In this document: piece after piece, positions 35,721-44,294 of the stretch
How positions within the stretch are numbered: the first letter of the stretch is position 1
How the letters are laid out: each line of letters starts with the position of its first letter
NCBI RefSeq assembly: GCF_032842945.2
Contig: NZ_CP146606.1
Span: forward strand, 186,001-250,000
Direction of reading: 5' to 3'
Length of the DNA: 64,000 bases
Source of the DNA: Roseovarius sp. W115
GTDB taxonomy: Bacteria > Pseudomonadota > Alphaproteobacteria > Rhodobacterales > Rhodobacteraceae
Notes under the pieces: model-generated
The model's input: the letters and a program-made list of their open reading frames with translations, nothing else
Database searches by the model: none
What the model was told of the DNA's origin: nothing
Program-made: the position numbers and the translations under genes

Positions 35721-37031
35721 ATGGCGGGCGCGCAAATCATCACAGGACATGTGCTGTGCTTTACCGCCTCGCCGTTTGAGGTGCCTGCGGCAGAGTCGGC
35801 TCGGATCGAAGAGGCGGTGCTTGTGCGCGATGGGTCTGTGGCGGATGTTGGGACGCTGGACAGCTTGCGTCAGGCCGCGCCAGAGGCCGAGATCCACCGA
35901 TTTGACAAACATCTCATCTCGCCGGGATTTGTCGACGCGCATGTGCACTACCCACAGACGGCAATCATCGCATCCTGGGGCAAGCGGCTTTTGGATTGGT
36001 TGGAGCAGTACACTTTTCCCGAAGAGATGAAGTTCCAAGATCCGGACTATGCGCGTCAGATTGCGGTTCGGTACTTTGATCTGACGCTGGCCAATGGGAC
36101 AACCACCGTGGCGAGCTTTTGCACCAGCCACCCGGCCAGCGTGGAGGCGTTTTTTGCCGAGGCGCAAGCGCGTGGACTGCGCGCCGTGGCCGGGAAAACC
36201 TGTATGGATTGCGGGGCGCCAAAGGGGCTTTGTGACACAGCGCAATCGGCTTATGACGACAGCAAAGCGCTGATTGAGCGTTGGCATGGGGCAGATCGGC
36301 TGAGCTATGCGATTACGCCCCGCTTTTCGCCCACATCCACGCCGGAGCAGCTCGAAGCGCTAGGGGCGTTGTGGGCCGCGCATCCGGACTGCCTCATGCA
36401 AACGCATCTATCGGAACAAAAGGAAGAAATTCTAAAGGTTGTGTCGCTTTTTCCAGAGGCTCGGGATTATCTGGACACCTACGAGGCACATGGGCTTCTG
36501 GGTGCGCGAGGCCTCTACGGTCATGCCATCCACCTGGAACCGCGCGAGCGGGCGCGTCTGGCCGAGGTCGGGGCGTCCGTCATCCATTGCCCGACGTCCA
36601 ACACATTCATCGGCTCCGGTCTCTTTGACCTCACCGCACGGGTGGCCGATGGTATCCCCGTAGGTCTCGCCACGGACACCGGAGGCGGGTCTTCCTTTTC
36701 CATGCTCCGCACCATGGCCGCCGCCTACGAGATCGCCCAGCTTACCGGCACTGCGCTCCACCCCGCTCAACTCTGGTGGCTGGCCACAGCAGGATCTGCG
36801 CGGGCGCTGCATATGAGCGACAAGATCGGCACCGTCGCGCCCGGAATGGAGGCCGATCTGGTGGCCATTGAGCTGGCCTCAACGCCGGGGATTGCGCAAC
36901 GAAACGCCCGGGCAGAAAATATCTGGGAAGCGGTTTTTCCAACGATCATGATGGGAGATGACCGGGCCGTGAAGGCAGTTTGGGTTGGGGGAGATAAGGT
37001 GCTCAAGCTGAACGCAAAGGGAAATGGGTGA
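35721..37031 (+). CDS. guaD: Guanine deaminase
   Basis: The protein has 436 residues from ATG 35721 (AAAGGGAC upstream). The amidohydrolase-superfamily metal site is visible: GFVDAHVHYPQ, QTHLSEQKEE, YGHAIHL and ATDTGGGSSFS. PGFVDAHVHYPQTAI and KTCMDCGAPKG are typical of guanine deaminases. It converts guanine to xanthine in purine salvage/catabolism. It is divergent from mgtE, with a terminator at 37114-37148. No xanthine dehydrogenase is in the window. Confidence 0.93.
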   Translation: MAGAQIITGHVLCFTASPFEVPAAESARIEEAVLVRDGSVADVGTLDSLRQAAPEAEIHRFDKHLISPGFVDAHVHYPQTAIIASWGKRLLDWLEQYTFPEEMKFQDPDYARQIAVRYFDLTLANGTTTVASFCTSHPASVEAFFAEAQARGLRAVAGKTCMDCGAPKGLCDTAQSAYDDSKALIERWHGADRLSYAITPRFSPTSTPEQLEALGALWAAHPDCLMQTHLSEQKEEILKVVSLFPEARDYLDTYEAHGLLGARGLYGHAIHLEPRERARLAEVGASVIHCPTSNTFIGSGLFDLTARVADGIPVGLATDTGGGSSFSMLRTMAAAYEIAQLTGTALHPAQLWWLATAGSARALHMSDKIGTVAPGMEADLVAIELASTPGIAQRNARAENIWEAVFPTIMMGDDRAVKAVWVGGDKVLKLNAKGNG

Positions 37032-37113
37032 CGCAACTTGGGCACCCTGACCAAGCAGTGGTGTCGTCAGGACAAACCAACGCTCCTGTTGCTCCTCCAC
37101 GCCGGTAAAAAAA

Positions 37114-37148
37114 CGCGCCAAACAGATGTTGGCGCGCTGTTTGTTTTC
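37114..37148 (+). terminator. Rho-independent terminator of guaD
   Basis: CGCGCCAA (37114-37121) and TTGGCGCG (37129-37136) form an 8-bp stem with a 7-nt loop. The stem is followed by CTGTTTGTTTT, with an A run upstream. Confidence 0.8.
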
Positions 37149-37163
37149 AATGCCTTACGACGT

Positions 37164-37214
37164 TAAAGCGTTTCGCGTTAAATCTGGCTGACAGATGATC
37201 GCGAACCACTTTAG
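37164..37214. repeat. 51-bp imperfect palindromic element (copy 2)
   Basis: TAAAGCGTTTCGCG at the left end and CGCGAACCACTTTAG at the right form an inverted repeat. The outer sequence and length match the element at 8623-8673. Here it contains the stop codon of the VPLPA-CTERM gene. A part of its centre, AAATCTGGCTGACA (37180-37193), recurs at 38037-38050. Confidence 0.65.
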
Positions 37215-37843
37215 CTGCGCTGGCGTCGCTTCAAAACGCCAATCCCGAACAACCCCGACAAAAGCAACCACGCGCCTGCCGGTAGTGGCACCGGGCTGAT
37301 TTGTGCCGTGAAAAGGAAATCGTTCGCTCCGCCAAGGTTCGAATAAGGATCAACCCAGCCGCGACCGACGAAGGTATCACTGGGGAACCCTGAATGGCCT
37401 CCAAGACGATGGCCATCGTCATCCAGTTCGAAATAGTAAGATCCATTCGACTTTGTACCCAGGACGAGCGACGTCATTCCGAGCGAAATGCTTCCTGCAC
37501 CGGAGTTATTTTCGCTTCGAAACGCCCCATCGCCAAGATCAGTAAGGCCCGTAAAGGAATATACGATATCCCAAAGTTGACCGAACATGCCGTTACCAAG
37601 GCTTTCGCGCATGGTTCCGGATATTGTGGCTGTTCCATCTGAGTCGTTGTAGACGAGCGTTGCGTCGCCACCGTTCTCAAATGAGAAGACGCGGTCGTAG
37701 TAGTCCAGGCGCAATCCGTAGTCGAATGCCGAAAGGCCCCCATCTGGATGGTCAAATAAGTCATAAGTGAAGGTTGCTGCTTGTGAAGATGTCGCCGACA
37801 AACCCAATATCAGCGCAGCAGCCAGCTTTAGTGTTTTGAACAT
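37211..37843 (-). CDS. VPLPA-CTERM sorted surface protein
   Basis: The protein has 210 residues from ATG 37843. It has a signal peptide (MFKTLKLAAALILGLSATSSQA), a beta-rich, Asn/Asp/Gly-rich mature domain and a C-terminal sorting signal made of VPLPAGAWLLLSGLFGIGVL followed by KRRQRS. This is the VPLPA variant of PEP-CTERM, recognised by a dedicated exosortase that is not in this window. It would be cleaved, anchored and probably displayed with exopolysaccharide. The mature domain is not recognised. Confidence 0.88.
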   Translation of the reverse strand: MFKTLKLAAALILGLSATSSQAATFTYDLFDHPDGGLSAFDYGLRLDYYDRVFSFENGGDATLVYNDSDGTATISGTMRESLGNGMFGQLWDIVYSFTGLTDLGDGAFRSENNSGAGSISLGMTSLVLGTKSNGSYYFELDDDGHRLGGHSGFPSDTFVGRGWVDPYSNLGGANDFLFTAQISPVPLPAGAWLLLSGLFGIGVLKRRQRS

Positions 37844-38089
37844 TTTGTTGATCCCCCAATCGTTACACATCAAGCAATTTGCACAGGGGTTTCTTAAAGC
37901 AAAAAACACGAAATAGCTAAAGCCCTTATACCGAAAACAATTAATTTACAGATGCTTAGGTAGATTTATTTATGGAGAAACCGAAACAGTGAATACTTCA
38001 CTAAGAGCTTTGTCCCAAAAGCAAGGACAATTCGCAAAATCTGGCTGACACGTCTGAACGTCCTGTCTCGCAGAGACGAACAAGTGGAT

Positions 38090-38173
38090 TGGTGCGGGTG
38101 AAGGGACTCGAACCCCCACGCCAAAGGCGCCAGAACCTAAATCTGGTGCGTCTACCAATTCCGCCACACCCGC
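38090..38173 (-). tRNA. tRNA-Leu (anticodon UAG)
   Basis: The acceptor arms GCGGGTG and CACCCGC pair, with the A discriminator and an encoded CCA. The anticodon loop TTTAGGT sits in the stem CCAGA/TCTGG and gives anticodon TAG. GGTTCGAGTCC is the T arm, and a long variable arm (CGCCTTTGGCGTG) is typical of leucine tRNAs. It reads CUA/CUG-type codons. Confidence 0.96.
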
Positions 38174-38325
38174 ATCGAGCCGCCTCTTAGCAAAGCCATG
38201 GCCGGGATGCGAGAGAAAATCGTTAAGGCCTGACAGGAATTTGACCGTGCAGAAAACGCGCGACATTTACGGAATCTTGCCATAATCTTGTGCAAAAAAC
38301 AGGCAAGAACAGAGCGAGTGGGCCG

Positions 38326-38820
38326 ATGACGGCAAATATGGTCAGCCAGGCTGAGACCGAAGACATATCTATTTCATTGCAACGCGTTGGGATTTTGCCG
38401 GGTGCCGTTGTCCTGACACTTGATGGGGAAACCTCTGTTGAGGCATTGCGCGCCGGGGCACGGGTGATCACACGCGATCAGGGGGCGGTTGTGCTGCGCG
38501 GCATCTCGCGGCAGTCGGTTGAAACCTATGCGGTGCGGATCCTAGCCGGGTCGTTGGGGCATACGCGCCCCGAGCGGGATGTCATCCTACCGGCGGAGCA
38601 ACCCTTGCTCATTCGCGATTGGCGGGCTGAGGCGTTGTTCGGGGCATCACAGGCCATGATGCACGCACGACGGCTGGTTGATGGGGAGTTCGTGACCGAC
38701 CTGGGCGAACGGTCTCTGACGCTCTACCGGCTAGAGTTCGACACGCCGCATGTGATTTATGCCGACGGGCTGGAGCTTGGCAGCGATCCAATGTCAGATG
38801 TGGTATCCAAGGCCAGTTAA
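38326..38820 (+). CDS. Hint-domain-like protein
   Basis: The protein has 164 residues from ATG 38326. A second ATG 4 codons later is possible. The segment PGAVVLTLDGETSVEALRAG followed by RVITRDQGAVVLRGI, and the later ILPAEQPLLIRDWRAE and HVIYADGLE, matches the bacterial Hint (hedgehog/intein) module often found alone or in secreted proteins of this clade. The usual start Cys/Ser of Hint self-cleavage is replaced (PGAVV), so autoprocessing is doubtful. Its 3' end meets the nnr dehydratase gene tail to tail. Confidence 0.7.
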   Translation: MTANMVSQAETEDISISLQRVGILPGAVVLTLDGETSVEALRAGARVITRDQGAVVLRGISRQSVETYAVRILAGSLGHTRPERDVILPAEQPLLIRDWRAEALFGASQAMMHARRLVDGEFVTDLGERSLTLYRLEFDTPHVIYADGLELGSDPMSDVVSKAS

Positions 38821-38823
38821 GAT

Positions 38824-39759
38824 TTAAACGCCCAAGGCCCGGAACACCTTCGGCAATTCCTCCGGCAGGTCCTCGGCAATAAGTCCAGGGCCGAAACTGA
38901 GCGCACATTCCACATGCAGCCAGATGGCAATTTCTGCCGCCTGCATCGGGGCAAGCCCGCGCGCCAGAAGTCCGGTGATGAAGCCAGCCAGCACATCGCC
39001 CGACCCGGCGGTGGCCAGCCAAGGGGCCGCGCGGTCGTATTGGGCGGAATTGATCGAACAGCGCCCATCCGGGGCTGCGATCACGGTGTCGGGGCCTTTG
39101 AAAAGCACCACGCAGCCTGCGCGCGCGGCGGCCTCTCGCGTGGCGTCCACCTTGGAATAGGCCGGGCCTTTGGTTGCAGGCGCTTTGAGTTTCTCGGCGA
39201 TGTCCGGAAAGAGGCGGGCAAACTCACCAGCGTGTGGGGTGAGGACGCAACGCTGGTGGAGCATGGCAAATAGCGTTTCTGGATTGTCGGTATATGCCGT
39301 GAGAGCGTCGGCATCCAGCACGACAGATCGCAGCCCCGGACCTGATCCAGGGTCTCTTGGTTTGCCGGGACGTCCCGGCTCGGGAGCCGGGACAGAGAGT
39401 GCTTGGGGAACGAGGTCTTTCGCACGCTCAACGCCCAACCCCGGCCCGAGGCACAGCGCATTCAAACGGTCATCCTGCAGCACATTGGCCAACGCCGCTG
39501 CATCCTTAACCTGTTTGAGCATGATGGCGGTGATCTGGCTCGCCACTTCCTGTTGCGCCGCAGGCGGCACGCCCAGGGTGACCAGCCCTGCCCCGATGCG
39601 AAGTGCTCCTCTGGCACCAAGACGTGCCGCGCCAGTGTGACCGGGGCCGCCAGAAAGGATGAGGGCGTGGCCGTGGGTGTATTTGTGGCTACTGCTGGAT
39701 TTTCGGAGTGCTTCTTTCATGGCGGTTGAGCCGGAGACAACACGTGCTTCTCTATACAT
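38824..39759 (-). CDS. nnr: ADP/ATP-dependent NAD(P)H-hydrate dehydratase (Nnr C-terminal half)
   Basis: The protein has 311 residues. It has the ribokinase-like dehydratase core with SGGPGHTGAARLGARGALR, CLGPGLGVERAKDL, VLDADALTAY, TPHAGEFARLFP and the catalytic WLATAGSGDVLAGFITGLLA (N/G-SGD box). It repairs hydrated NAD(P)H. In most bacteria it is fused to the epimerase, but here the two are separate genes 38 bp apart. ATG 39759 has GGAGG 5 nt upstream, supplied by a dispersed repeat. A 20-odd-residue insertion (about residues 122-146, with PEPGRPGKPRDPGS) is encoded by another repeat. Confidence 0.9.
   Translation of the reverse strand: MYREARVVSGSTAMKEALRKSSSSHKYTHGHALILSGGPGHTGAARLGARGALRIGAGLVTLGVPPAAQQEVASQITAIMLKQVKDAAALANVLQDDRLNALCLGPGLGVERAKDLVPQALSVPAPEPGRPGKPRDPGSGPGLRSVVLDADALTAYTDNPETLFAMLHQRCVLTPHAGEFARLFPDIAEKLKAPATKGPAYSKVDATREAAARAGCVVLFKGPDTVIAAPDGRCSINSAQYDRAAPWLATAGSGDVLAGFITGLLARGLAPMQAAEIAIWLHVECALSFGPGLIAEDLPEELPKVFRALGV
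39332..39393. repeat. Dispersed repeat inserted in-frame in the nnr dehydratase gene
   Basis: GGACCTGATCC at 39338-39348 followed by CTCTTGG matches, in reverse orientation, the intergenic element at 59481-59508. The 22-bp palindrome at 39372-39393 matches ftsY 1196-1217. Together they encode a Pro/Gly-rich stretch absent from normal dehydratases, located just before the VLDADAL strand. Confidence 0.75.
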
Positions 39760-39764
39760 TTATG

Positions 39765-39798
39765 CCTCCGGCGGGGATATTTGCGGCAAGAAGAAAGT
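39765..39798. repeat. Dispersed CCTCCGGCGGGGATATTT element between nnr halves
   Basis: CCTCCGGCGGGGATATTT followed by GCGGCAAGAAGAAAG. The part from GGATATTT on (39775-39797) matches 6484-6506 at all but three positions. On the minus strand it supplies the GGAGG ribosome site of the dehydratase gene and ends at the epimerase stop codon. Confidence 0.75.
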
Positions 39799-40445
39799 CA
39801 CAGGCCGATGTCCTTTACTACGGTTTTGCCGCAAAAGTCGGGGCCAAAGTTGCTTTCATGACCAACTTTTTTCTTGTGAAATGTCACCGTTAGGTCCACG
39901 ACGAAAATGCTGCAGTCCTCAGCGGGATCAAGTCCGGTATCGCCATTCAAACCACTCGGAACGTCAATCGCAACGGCGCGTTTTGGCCGTGGCCCACCGT
40001 AAAGGACAGCGATCTCTTCCCAGATTTCATCTGGTACTGGCCGATTTAGTCCTATTCCAAAAAGTGAATCCACAAGAAGATCTGCACTTCCCGCAATAGA
40101 AACCAAGTTTGGCCCCCATGCATTGGTCTTGCCGTCCCACCGCTCATAATTCACCTTTGCATCCGGCGGCAGTTTATCCGGATCGCCGTAGAGAAACACC
40201 TCCACCTCCCAGCCCCACTCTTTCAAAAGCCGTGCGACGACAAACCCGTCGCCACCGTTGTTTCCCGGCCCGCAGAGAACAACGGCCCGGTGCGGGGCTT
40301 TGGCCAGTTCCGGCCACTCCTCGAACACCGCATCAACCACGCCGCGCCCGGCGCGTTCCATCAGCTCAAGGCCGGTCACTTCTCCCGACTCAATCGCGGC
40401 CTGTTCGATGGCGCGCATTTGGGCTGCTGTGAGCAATTCGGTCAT
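39798..40445 (-). CDS. nnr: NAD(P)H-hydrate epimerase (Nnr N-terminal half)
   Basis: The protein has 215 residues, starting MTELLTAAQMRAIEQAAI. A frame open 11 codons upstream lies in the regulatory region and is rejected. YjeF_N fold features: TGLELMERAG, VLCGPGNNGGDGFVVARLL, LLVDSLFGIGLNRPV and AIDVPSGLNGDTG. It interconverts R and S forms of NAD(P)HX. It ends VVKDIGL, exactly where the fused protein would enter its linker, so the gene has been split at the domain boundary. It is divergent from glnB. Confidence 0.92.
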   Translation of the reverse strand: MTELLTAAQMRAIEQAAIESGEVTGLELMERAGRGVVDAVFEEWPELAKAPHRAVVLCGPGNNGGDGFVVARLLKEWGWEVEVFLYGDPDKLPPDAKVNYERWDGKTNAWGPNLVSIAGSADLLVDSLFGIGLNRPVPDEIWEEIAVLYGGPRPKRAVAIDVPSGLNGDTGLDPAEDCSIFVVDLTVTFHKKKVGHESNFGPDFCGKTVVKDIGL

Positions 40446-40471
40446 CTCTCTCCTGTCCCTCGATTCAATTT

Positions 40472-40508
40472 CGCCCACTTCGTGGGCAATGTGCCTAAAT
40501 TTTGGGCA
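40472..40508 (+). promoter_or_regulatory. Tandem NtrC-type binding sites upstream of glnB
   Basis: CGCC-N9-GGCA at 40472-40488 and TGCC-N9-GGCA at 40492-40508 both fit the Rhodobacter NtrC consensus CGCC-N9-GGC. The sites are 20 bp apart start to start, on the same face of the helix. They lie about 110-145 bp before glnB and just before nnr, so they could act on either. Paired sites before glnBA are known in Rhodobacter capsulatus. Confidence 0.6.
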
Positions 40509-40567
40509 TTTATAGTTTCACACCCTTCGTGCGCTGGCCACAGCATCCTATCCGATTGTTCCCCTGA

Positions 40568-40954
<387 letters not shown>

Positions 40955-40987
40955 CATCACTCCAAAACAGCAAGGGGATTTAGGACC

Positions 40988-42394
40988 ATGAGCGCAAAAG
41001 ACTTGCTCAAGACGATCAAGGACGAGGATGTCGAGTATGTTGACATTCGTTTCACTGACCCACGGGGCAAACTGCAGCATGTGACGGTTATGGCCGATCA
41101 GGTCGATGAGGACTTCCTCGACGAAGGGTTCATGTTTGACGGATCCAGCATCGCAGGCTGGAAATCGATTGAAGCCTCGGACATGAAGCTGATGCCTGAC
41201 ACCAATTCGGGTTACATTGATCCCTTCTATGCCGAGAAGACCATGTGCGTGCATTGTTCCGTGGTCGAGCCAGATACAGGCGAAGCTTATGAGCGCGACC
41301 CGCGCGGTACGGCGCAAAAGGCTGAGGCCTACCTGAAATCCTCAGGCATTGGTGATGTGTCCTACTGGGGTCCGGAAGCCGAATTCTTCTTGTTTGACGA
41401 CGTGCGCTTCTCAACGTCGATCAACAAGGTGTCTTATGAGGTCGACGCGCTGGATGCGTCCTGGAACACTGACACCGAGTATGAGATGGGCAATATGGGT
41501 CATCGTCCCGGCGTCAAGGGCGGGTATTTCCCGGTGAACCCAATTGACGACGCACAGGACATCCGCTCTGAAATGCTTTCGACCATGAAGCGTCTGGGCA
41601 TGAAAGTCGACAAGCACCACCACGAGGTGGCCAGCTGTCAGCACGAGCTGGGCCTGATCTTTGGCTCGCTCACTGAGCAAGCCGATGAGCTCCAGAAATA
41701 CAAGTACGTCATTCACAATGTCGCCCAAGCCTATGGCAAGTCGGCGACCTTCATGCCCAAGCCCATCGCGGGCGACAACGGCACGGGCATGCACTGCAAC
41801 ATGTCGATCTGGAAAGATGGCAAACCTCTGTTTGCAGGCGACAAATATGCTGACCTCAGCCAGGAAGCGCTCTACTTCATTGGCGGCATCCTGAAGCACG
41901 CCAAGGCGCTGAACGCCTTCACCAACCCATCGACCAACAGCTACAAACGCCTGATCCCAGGCTTTGAAGCACCGGTTCTGCGGGCCTACTCCGCGCGTAA
42001 CCGGTCAGGCTGTGTGCGCATTCCATGGACGGAAAGCCCCAAGGCCAAGCGCGTCGAGGCGCGGTTCCCGGATCCATCCGCCAACCCATACCTGTGCTTT
42101 GCGGCACTGCTCATGGCCGGGCTTGACGGCATCAACAACAAGATCGATCCAGGCGAGGCAATGGACAAGAACCTCTACGATCTGCCTGCCGAAGAGCTTG
42201 AAGGCATTCCAACAGTCTGTGGCTCTTTGCGTGAGGCGATTGACGAGCTCCGGGCAGATCATGCCTTCCTGCTGGCCGGTGACGTCTTCACGACAAGCCA
42301 AATCGAGGGCTACATCGAGCTCAAGATGGAAGAAATCGAGGCGTACGAACACACGCCGCACCCGATGGAATTCCAGATGTATTACAGCTGCTAA
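40988..42394 (+). CDS. glnA: Glutamine synthetase, type I
   Basis: The protein has 468 residues, with usual GSI length. It condenses glutamate and ammonia to glutamine with ATP. Key segments: [86 protein letters not shown] and the adenylylation site NLYDLPAEE. It would be a dodecamer regulated by GlnE and P-II. A strong terminator follows at 42419. Confidence 0.98.
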   Translation: MSAKDLLKTIKDEDVEYVDIRFTDPRGKLQHVTVMADQVDEDFLDEGFMFDGSSIAGWKSIEASDMKLMPDTNSGYIDPFYAEKTMCVHCSVVEPDTGEAYERDPRGTAQKAEAYLKSSGIGDVSYWGPEAEFFLFDDVRFSTSINKVSYEVDALDASWNTDTEYEMGNMGHRPGVKGGYFPVNPIDDAQDIRSEMLSTMKRLGMKVDKHHHEVASCQHELGLIFGSLTEQADELQKYKYVIHNVAQAYGKSATFMPKPIAGDNGTGMHCNMSIWKDGKPLFAGDKYADLSQEALYFIGGILKHAKALNAFTNPSTNSYKRLIPGFEAPVLRAYSARNRSGCVRIPWTESPKAKRVEARFPDPSANPYLCFAALLMAGLDGINNKIDPGEAMDKNLYDLPAEELEGIPTVCGSLREAIDELRADHAFLLAGDVFTTSQIEGYIELKMEEIEAYEHTPHPMEFQMYYSC

Positions 42395-42418
42395 GCGGCT
42401 CTGGGATATCTCCCTGCT

Positions 42419-42446
42419 GGGCGCCCGTCTTGGGCGCCCTTTTTTT
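42419..42446 (+). terminator. Rho-independent terminator of glnBA
   Basis: Two copies of the self-complementary GGGCGCCC (42419-42426, 42432-42439) pair across a 5-nt loop and are followed by seven Ts. Confidence 0.93.
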
Positions 42447-42536
42447 GCGCAGTTCGGGCGAGTTTTCAAAAGTCGTTGTCAGGTCAGGCGAGCAGGTTAA
42501 ACTGCGCCAGTCTTTTATAAGTACCGGAGAAATTTC

Positions 42537-43340
42537 ATGCTGCCTTCTTTCAAATCGCTTGCTTTGGGTTTTGGTCTATCACTCGGCGCGACGGCTGCGC
42601 TGGCCGCGCAATGCGGAAACACCTCAGCAGGGTTTGACGCGTGGAAGGCGGCCTTTGCACAAGAGGCCAAGTCGGCCGGTGTGGGGCAACGTGGCCTTCA
42701 GGCGCTGGCTCAGGCGCAATACGCCAAGCGCACCATTGCCGCGGACCGCAATCAGAAGAGCTTCAAGTACAGTCTTGAGAAGTTCATGCAGGTGCGCGGT
42801 GCGAATGCGATCATCTCAAAGGGGCGCAAACGCAAAGCGCAAAATGCGGCGTACTTCCAGGCCATTGAGCAGCAATATGGCGTGCCAGCCGGTGTGATCC
42901 TGGCAATTCACGGCATGGAAACCGGCTTTGGCGGCTTTATGGGCGACAGTTCGGTCGTCTCAGCCATTGTGACGCTCAGTTTTGATTGCCGTCGGTCTGA
43001 TTTTTTCAAACCACATGCCATTGGTGCTTTGAAACTGGTCGATCGCGGCAGCATAACCGGATCGACCAAGGGCGCGAAACATGGCGAGTTGGGGCACACA
43101 CAGTTCCTGCCAGGCAATGCGCTGAAATACGGCGTGGATGGCAATGGTGACGGGCGCGTGGACTTTTACAACCAGACGGATGCCCTTGTTTCTACTGCAA
43201 ACTTTTTGCGTCAGAAGGGCTGGAAACCCGGTCAGGGATATCAGCCGGGGCAACCCAATTTCCGTGCAATTCAGGCCTGGAACGCGGCTGGCGTGTATCA
43301 AAAAGCCATTGCGATCATGGCCGCAAAGATTGACGGCTGA
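42537..43340 (+). CDS. Lytic murein transglycosylase, MltB/SLT_2 type
   Basis: The protein has 267 residues. It has a signal peptide (MLPSFKSLALGFGLSLGATAALAA) and then an SLT_2 domain. ILAIHGMETGFGGFMGDSSV holds the catalytic Glu (in METG), followed by LSFDCRRSDFF, GELGHTQFLPGNALKYGVDG, DGRVDFYNQTDALVSTANFL and YQPGQPNF. It is soluble in the periplasm and lacks the lipoprotein Cys of E. coli MltB and a C-terminal peptidoglycan-binding domain. It cleaves glycan strands. Confidence 0.92.
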   Translation: MLPSFKSLALGFGLSLGATAALAAQCGNTSAGFDAWKAAFAQEAKSAGVGQRGLQALAQAQYAKRTIAADRNQKSFKYSLEKFMQVRGANAIISKGRKRKAQNAAYFQAIEQQYGVPAGVILAIHGMETGFGGFMGDSSVVSAIVTLSFDCRRSDFFKPHAIGALKLVDRGSITGSTKGAKHGELGHTQFLPGNALKYGVDGNGDGRVDFYNQTDALVSTANFLRQKGWKPGQGYQPGQPNFRAIQAWNAAGVYQKAIAIMAAKIDG

Positions 43341-43506
43341 AGCGTCAACAGACTGTTTCCTGATGAGGCGCATTATTGCCCGGAAAAGCCATATTTGGCG
43401 GCGTTTCCCGGAGCAAAGGTCATGAAGAGGTCAAATTCTTATCCCATCACCGGCGCAGTTTTGGGGAAAACTATTTGTGTAAATTTGTTCGTAGATAAGG
43501 GTATTC

Positions 43507-44283
43507 ATGCAAAGCCAGGATCACGGGGCGATAGTAGCGTTTGGATATCGTAGCGCTGAAATTCCAGCGGTGCGTGCCATCGCATCGCGTGTTCAAAAAG
43601 CCATGCAGGTGGCCGATGACAGCCCTGCGACAGTCACCTGGGATGGAGAGCAAATCGCCATTCTGGATCATGTTGGTGTGCGCGTGGCTGTTGGACGGCA
43701 AGACGCTTCGGTCAAGGGGTATTGCAGCCATTTGGTCATGGCCGTGGGCAATGCCCCAGATATGGAAGGGGCAAGACCCAATCGCAAAACCCACTCAAAA
43801 CGCGCCGATCGGCTGGCAGCTTGGGTGGAACAGGCCATGCCCTATGACACCATCCTGCGGGCCGAGACGCCCGAAGATGTGGATGGCAAACTGGTGCGCA
43901 GTTTCCTGGAACTTCTAGATCATGCTGAAGGCATGATGCCGTCCGAGAAAACCTTTGATACACAAACGATTGTTGACCGCTCTTCAGCCGTTGATGCATC
44001 CGTAATCGACCCACCGCCGGTGGGTCACGACGCGCCAGTGCCAAAGCCCGTGCGCGACCGTTTTGACCCCAGCGGCATCATCGAAGTTGAGGATCTCGAA
44101 AAGCCTCTCCGCGAAACGCCGCAGTGGCTTCAGGACCAAGCAGAACCAACAGAGCCCTTGCGCCTAACCGTACATACGATGGCATTGTCGTTAATGCTCT
44201 ACAGCGCACCGCTTGGGGCGTTTTTGTTCACCTATTCCATGCTGCGCGACATCACCAAAAAGAAAGGCGAGGAAACCGCTTAA
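43507..44283 (+). CDS. C-terminally membrane-anchored protein of unknown function
   Basis: The protein has 258 residues and no signal peptide. The N-terminal globular part (about 1-145; FGYRSAEIPAVRAIASRVQK, YCSHLVMAVGNAPD) is followed by a Pro/Asp-rich linker. A single hydrophobic helix near the end (LTVHTMALSLMLYSAPLGAF) is followed by a basic tail, so it is probably a tail-anchored inner-membrane protein facing the cytoplasm. No family is recognised. It is convergent with the N-demethylase-like gene (11-bp gap). Confidence 0.7.
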   Translation: MQSQDHGAIVAFGYRSAEIPAVRAIASRVQKAMQVADDSPATVTWDGEQIAILDHVGVRVAVGRQDASVKGYCSHLVMAVGNAPDMEGARPNRKTHSKRADRLAAWVEQAMPYDTILRAETPEDVDGKLVRSFLELLDHAEGMMPSEKTFDTQTIVDRSSAVDASVIDPPPVGHDAPVPKPVRDRFDPSGIIEVEDLEKPLRETPQWLQDQAEPTEPLRLTVHTMALSLMLYSAPLGAFLFTYSMLRDITKKKGEETA

Positions 44284-44294
44284 GTCCTAACGCT

